Origin: Stomorhina lunata
Taxonomy: Eukaryota > Arthropoda > Insecta > Diptera > Rhiniidae
Reading direction: 5' to 3'
Assembly (NCBI GenBank): GCA_933228675.1
Contig: OW121740.1
Span: 130,355,799-130,419,798 of the forward strand
Length of the DNA stretch: 64,000 nucleotides
The position numbers and the translations under genes are program-made. The stretch's first letter is position 1. Each line of letters starts with the position of its first letter. Below, piece after piece: positions 58,731 to 64,000 of the stretch. The notes under the pieces are model-generated. The model saw nothing but the letters and a program-made list of their open reading frames with translations, was not told the DNA's origin and searched no databases.

Positions 58731-60243
58731 TATACGATTTTGATAAAATTTGGACAGTGGGTATCTTTTTTGATGTATAGGTCGAAGAAGAAGGGACTTT
58801 TGGAACTTTTACCTCTAAGAGGGTAAAAAGGGGAAAAAATCGAAAACGCTATATCTCCTAAAGTAATAGGTATAGAAACAAAATTAAAATTACGTTTTAA
58901 ACAGCTATGAAAATAAGCGGACAGGTGCTTGGTAAAAAAGGGGTGAAAATGGTTTTTTTTGGCACCTTTTTAACCCACTCTTATATTTTAAACTAAAGAA
59001 TATAGAAAGAAACTTGGTACTGCAATCAATAGATGTAAAAGAAACATGAAACACGTATTTGGTACTTTTTTGATTTTGGAGCCAAAATGGGTAAAAAAGG
59101 GATAAAATGATAACTTAACATCTCCAAAGTAATATGAATAGGAACATTATACATTATGTTAAATGCGTTTTAAAAAAATGTACCGAATTCAATTGGCACC
59201 AAAAAAGTACCAAATATACATATGGAACTTTTAGAAATTAGGGAATAAAAAGGGGGAAAAATTAGTATTATTTTAAAGAAATGAATGTTTGTCTGTATGT
59301 ATGTTCTTTATAGAATAGTAAACTGTGAATTTGATTATGTTATGCTCTTTAGCGAAGATGTTGCGGATAAGCCGGCGAAGGTTTAAAAGTTGATAAGACT
59401 AATTTCCGACAGATGGCGCCACTGAAAATTACTAAAAATTAATTAAATCGTAAACTGTATATTTGATCATGCTATGATCTTTAGTAAAGTTGTAGCGCAT
59501 GAGCCGACGAAGGCTTTTTAGTTGGTATGAATAATTTCCGACAGATGGCGCTACAGAAACTTACTCAAAGTCAATTTAATCGTAATCTGTACATTTAATC
59601 ATGCTACAATCTTTAGCAAAGTTGTTGCACATGAGCCGACGAAGGTTTCTTAGTTGGTTTGAAGAAATTTCGACAGGTGGCGCCACTGAAATTTACTCAA
59701 AGTCAATTTAATCGTATGCTGTACATTTAATCATGCTATAATCTTCAGCAAAGTTGTTACGGATAAGACGAAGAAGGTTTATGAATTGGAATGAGCAAAG
59801 TCCGACAGGTGGCGCCACAGAAAATTACTCAAAATGAATTAAATCGTAAACTGTGCGTTTGATCATGTTATAATCATAAGCAAAGTTGTTACGAATAAGC
59901 AGACAAAGGTTTCTTATATGGTATGAACAACTTCAGGTGGCGCCACTGCAAACTACTCAAAATGAATTAAATCGTAAACTGTGCATTTAACTATAATCTT
60001 TAGCAAAGTTATTGCGCATGAGTCGACGGAGGTTTCTGTTGATATGAATAATTTCCAAAATTATTCGAAATGAGTTAAACTGTAAACTATGCAAACTAAT
60101 AATTCAAAATTAACTGAATATTTCCACAGTGTCTTTCCTCTAAATTTTAACACTTTATAATATAAAATATATAAAAACTTTAAAATTTTCCTCAAAATGC
60201 TTATCATAAAGCTCCGAGCAAGGCTCGGTCAACCAAGTACTTA
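58731..60243 (+). mobile_element. Dispersed element X, copy 2 (expanded 132-bp tandem repeat, 3' hairpin)
   Basis: Collinear with 35414-36426 from ACGATTTTGATAAAATTTGG to the terminal hairpin CCGAGCAAGGCTCGG (60214-60228). The internal repeat is expanded: GACAGATGGCGCC-type landmarks fall at 59408, 59540, 59672 and 59804 (132 bp apart), with a shortened unit at 59933. No coding capacity. Confidence 0.78.
59330..60080 (+). repeat. 132-bp minisatellite inside element X copy 2
   Basis: About five and a half units, each with CGACAGRTGGCGCCACTG-like, AATTAAATCGTAAACTGT-like, ATAATCTTTAGCAAAGTTGT-like and CATGAGCCGACGAAGGTTT-like blocks in order. Units differ by substitutions, so expansion is not very recent. 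Confidence 0.9.
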
Positions 60244-60245
60244 AT

Positions 60246-60754
60246 ACTAAACTAACAACAAAACATATAGCAAATACAATTTTTAGAGTACGTGCTCATT
60301 TTGAGATTGACTACTTTCATTTAAAAGATTCTCCCTTTGGCCAACCTTGTTCTAGACAATTCTCTAATATTGAACTGCGGGGTTCATATAAGTCCATGAA
60401 TCCCCAAGTTTAAAGAGTGTATGTATGTGTATATGCGAATGTTTGCATTTTTCTTTTCTGCAGTTTGAAGTGGCTCCTTAATTGTTGGTTGATACTCGTA
60501 TGCATGAAGTTAAACGACGTGGGTTGTTGACATGTAACTTAACGCTTTTTTTTTTTTTTTGTTTGCATATGGTTGTCCAACTAGTTGGATCTCGAAAATG
60601 TGACTAACTACCTTTGCGATACCAAAAAAGAAAGAATAAACCAGCAAATGAAATAACCATTTTGGGTAATAATTTGTATAATATATTCGATCACAAAGAT
60701 TTTCATAGAAATTGTTCGATACATTAAGTTTCAAAAGTTTCTTTTTCATTACAA
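60246..60754. other. Non-coding spacer
   Basis: AT-rich, with a T run near 60546-60560. The 79-codon minus frame at 60510-60749 has no recognisable domain. Confidence 0.5.
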
Positions 60755-62627
60755 AGAAATTTCCCCAAAAAATTTTTTGTTAAAAAAAATTATTCTAATG
60801 AAAATTTTTCATTATAAAATAATTTTCTATCAAAATATAGAAAACTATTACTCAAAAAATTTTTTTGTTAAAAAAAATTTTTCTTTTTTAATTTTTGTTT
60901 TTTTAAAAAAATTTTCTGTAAAAACTTTTTGCTAAAAAAATTTCTATAAAAAATTTTTCGTTTAAAAAATTTTTCACTAAAAATTTTTTTTTAATTTTTC
61001 TAAAGAAAATTTTTTGTAATAAAAATTTTTTGTTAAAAAAATGTTTCTATAGAAAATTTTTTCTTCAAAAATGTTTCTAGAGAAAATTTTTTATTAAAAA
61101 ATGTTTCAATAGAAAATTTGTTGTTAAAAAAATGTATCTACAAAAAAAATTTCTATTGAAAAAAAAAAATTTTTCTATTCGTTAAAAAAAATTTTTCAAT
61201 AGAAAAATTTTCGTTAAAAAAATTTTTCTTAAAAAAAATATTTAAAGAGAAATTTTTCGTTAAACAAATTTTTCTAGATAAAAATTTTCGTTAAAAAAAT
61301 TTTTCTAGAGAAAAATTTTCGTTAAAAAAAATTTTCTAGAGCAATAGTTTCGTTAAAAAATTTTTCTAGAGAAAAATTTTCGTAAAAAAATTTTCTAGAG
61401 TAAAATTTTTGATAAAAAAAAATTTTCTAGAGAAAATAAATGTAACAGATTTGGGATCGAATGCGAATACTCTTCTTTTTGAAGATTTTTTTTTAAGATT
61501 TTCGTTAAAAATTTTAGTTAAAAAAATTTTTCTAAAGAAAAATTTTCGTTGAAAAAATTTTTCAAGAGAAAAATTTTAGTTAAAAAAAATTTTCTAGAGA
61601 AAAATTTTCGTTAAAAAAAATTTTCTAGAGAAAAATTTTTCTAGAGAAAAATTTTTCTAGAGAAAAATTTTCGTTAAAAAATTTTTGTAGAGAAATATTT
61701 TCGCTATAACAATTTTTCTGTAGAAAATTTCTAGAGAAAAATTTTAGTTAAAAAATTTTTCTAAAGAAAAAATTTTCGTTAAAGAAATTTTCGTTAAAAA
61801 AATTTATCTAGAGAAAAATTTTCGTTAAAAAAATGTTTCTATAGAAAATTTTTCGTTAAAAAAATTTTTCTATAGAAAATTTTTCGTTAAAAAATTTCTC
61901 TAGAGAAAAATTTTCGTTAAAAAGATGTTTCTAGAGAAAAATTTTCGTTAAAAAATTTTTCTACAGAAAAATTTTCGTTAAAAAATTTTTCTAGAGAAAA
62001 ATTTTCGTTAAACAATATTTTCTAGAGAAATATTTTCGTTAAAAAAAATTTTCTAGAGAAAAATTTTCGTTAAAAAAATTTTTCTAGAGAAAAACTTTCG
62101 TTAAAAAAATTTTTCTAGAGAAAAACTTTCGTTAAAAAAATTTTTGTAGAGAAATATTTTCGTTATAAAAATTTTTCTATAGAAAATTTTTCGTTAAGAA
62201 AATTTTTCTATAGAAAATTTTTCGTTACAAAAAATTTTTCTATAGAAAATTTTTCGTTAAGAAAATTTTTCTACAGAAAATTTTTCGTTAAAAAAATTTT
62301 TTTATAGAAAATTTTTCGTTAACAAAATGTTTCTATAGAAAATTTATCGTTAAAAAAATTTTTCTATAGAAAATTTATCGTTAAAAAAATTTTTCTATAG
62401 AAAAATTTTCGTTAAAAAAATTTTCGTTAAAAAAAATTTTCTGTAGAAAATTTTTCGTTAAAAAAAATTCTCTATAGAAAATTTTTCGTTAAAAAAATTT
62501 TTCTATAAAAAATTTTTCGTTAAAAAAATTTTCTATAGAAAATTTTTCGTTAAAAAAAATTTTCTATAGAAAATTTTTCGTTAAAAAAAAAATTTCTATA
62601 GAAAATTTTTCGTTAAAAAAATTTTTC
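60755..62627 (-). repeat. Tandem array N, 31-bp monomer, CTATAG and CTAGAG subtypes
   Basis: Monomers of GTTAAAAAAATTTTTC plus TATAGAAAATTTTTC on the right (about 62160-62627) and a CTAGAG-centred subtype on the left (about 61260-62150). The linker is CGTTAAAA. A short non-array insertion (TGTAACAGATTTGGGATCG) lies at about 61440-61480. Confidence 0.93.
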
Positions 62628-62686
62628 GAAAAATTAGGTTTAATCAGGCTTGAGTTCATTTAACTTTCAAATTATTAATTTTGAAA
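62628..62686 (-). repeat. 59-bp dispersed repeat, inverted partner of 1-59
   Basis: Exact reverse complement of the first 59 bases of the window. It directly follows the array N monomer series. Confidence 0.9.
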
Positions 62687-62945
62687 ATTTGAAAAGTAAT
62701 TGTGGAGAAAAACTGAAAAAATTATTTTTGAACGCGGCTCAGTGGATTGCAATTTCTGTCCCGCCACAGGACGTCATCAGCACTTAGCGCCCTCGACCAC
62801 AGTCGAGTTGTCAAATTGCAGAGATAATCATCAATTTAACTCATTGAGTTTGATCGAACATCACTACGTTTAATTGATTGTGTATTCTCCTATTACTTGT
62901 TTTGCTCGATCTTTTCACTTGCCGTTGGCATGTAGAGAAGAACAA
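62687..62945. other. Non-array insertion within array N
   Basis: Normal-complexity sequence with higher GC than the array. CGGCTCAGTGGATT near 62735-62748 is weakly like a Pol III A box, but no B box follows at the right distance. Together with the 59-bp repeat it probably forms one insertion into array N. Confidence 0.5.
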
Positions 62946-63390
62946 GACTATAGAAAATTTTTCGTTGAAAAATTTTTCGTTAAAAAAATTTTTCTATAGA
63001 AAATTTTTCTTTAAAAAACTATTTTTATAGAAAATTTTTTGTTAAAAAGAAAATTTTTCGTTAAAAAATTTTTCTATAGAAAATTTTTCGTTAAAAAAAT
63101 TTTTCTACAGAAAAGTTTTCGTTAAAAAAATTTTTCATTATAAAAATTTTCAATAGAATATTTTTTATTATATAATTTTTTTTATAGTAAAAATGCTTTT
63201 ATAGAAAATTTTTCGTTAAAAAATTTTGCTATAAAAAATTTTTGTTTTAAAAATTTTTCGATTATATAAATATATATTATATAAATATTTTTATAGAAAA
63301 GTTTTTCATTATTATAATTTTTCTGTAGAAAATTTTTCGTTACAAAAAATTTTTCTATAGAAAATGTTTCGTTATAAAGTTTTTTTTTGA
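62946..63390 (-). repeat. Tandem array N, right remnant
   Basis: The same CTATAG/CGTTAAAA monomers resume after the insertion and decay by 63390. A small TATATAAATATATATTATAT stretch lies near 63250-63280. Confidence 0.85.
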
Positions 63391-64000
63391 TATGATAAAC
63401 TGTTATTACCTATACCATCAATTGTAGGGTGTCTGAAAAGAAAATATTTAATGTTTTATTTTTAACTTATTCTTGGCCTGTATATTCGAGGTAAACTAGA
63501 GTAAAACGTTTGGGGTATGTAAATCATTTTCGATAAGTGACTTAAGCTGTGTACTCGCTCGTAATGCTAGTGGTAAGAAAAAAATATGTATATTTTTATG
63601 ACCTTGATTGCAGTTTTGCCATATTTTACCGAATGTATTGGGGCGTTATCGTTTTTATGTTGGGGTTGGTCAGTTGTGTCTCACTTAAGCTAAATCCATG
63701 GCAGTGATTTAATGTCAAACCTTTGTTAAAGATTTTATTAAAACAAATTACAGAAGACGGGTTGACATTTTAATTGGGGTTTAATAAGGCGAAAAGTTAA
63801 AAAATTTCCCACATAATGGGTGCGGTGATATAGAAATTCTGATTTTTAAGATAAGAAATATTTTTTTTCTGAAGACTAAGTAAAAATTTTTAATTTATAA
63901 TAATTTTTATAAATATAATTATTTTGCTTAGAACCTTTTTCAAAAGCACAAAATACTAACCGCCTGTGAAGATAGTTTCTAAAAAAATTTATTCAGAACA
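63391..64000. other. Non-coding AT-rich end of window
   Basis: No gene, RNA or element terminus recognised. Confidence 0.5.

Noticed and set aside
62730..62790. tRNA gene or SINE promoter at CGGCTCAGTGGATT
   Set aside because: Only an A-box-like match; no B box at the right spacing and no cloverleaf.

Overview
The window looks like AT-rich, repeat-dense, non-coding DNA of a higher dipteran. A calyptrate fly (blow fly, flesh fly or house fly lineage) is my inference. The support is several copies of a DINE-1/INE-1-like helentron-type element (start TATACCC, an early GTCC-GTCC-GTCC tract, end CGACTATAACGCTTTCTTACTTGTTTT-like), DD41D mariner elements, a non-LTR retrotransposon relic, a Penelope-type hammerhead ribozyme motif and very long A/T tracts. 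I find no intact host protein-coding gene, no rRNA or tRNA gene and no CRISPR. The window could be a giant intron, an intergenic region or heterochromatin; the sequence does not say which.

Layout. By my tally about half of the 64 kb is short-period tandem array: 1306-2520 (A), 3915-7640 (B), 10722-11470 (foldback P), 13770-17120 (C), 19345-21798 (D), 23585-26375 (E), 28365-29615 (F), 31440-32925 (G), 38035-41600 (I), 42942-45615 (J), 46525-49640 (K), 51000-54425 (L), 55495-57500 (M) and 60755-63390 (N). Eleven of these (all except E/F, G and P) share a 28-32 bp monomer made of one AT palindrome centred on CTATAG plus a short linker that differs between arrays (TTTAACG/CGTTAAA, CGTTATA, TTATTAAG, GTCAG, CGGTAC). 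E and F are a second palindromic family in opposite orientations, P is a CAATTG-based foldback, and G is built on GATATC and AAGCTT palindromes. Several arrays switch orientation internally or carry higher-order repeats.

Between the arrays lie mobile-element remains. These are DINE-1-like copies at 496-1242 (+), 2561-3337 (-), 18570-19265 (-) and 36461-37177 (+, degenerate), with terminal fragments elsewhere; a structurally complete DD41D mariner at 34156-35413 whose transposase is dead (internal stop and first catalytic Asp changed to Val); a second transposase relic at 21799-22205 (-); a non-LTR reverse transcriptase relic at 9440-9790 (-); several MITE-like inverted-repeat elements; and a two-copy dispersed element (35414-36426 and 58731-60243) with a 132-bp internal tandem repeat and a 3' hairpin. 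A hammerhead ribozyme core sits inside array M on the minus strand.

The strongest leads are the family of palindrome-plus-linker arrays with exchanged linkers, the hammerhead ribozyme, the pairing of arrays with DINE-1-like ends, and the element whose internal 132-bp minisatellite is expanded in one copy only. No functional gene network can be read from this window.
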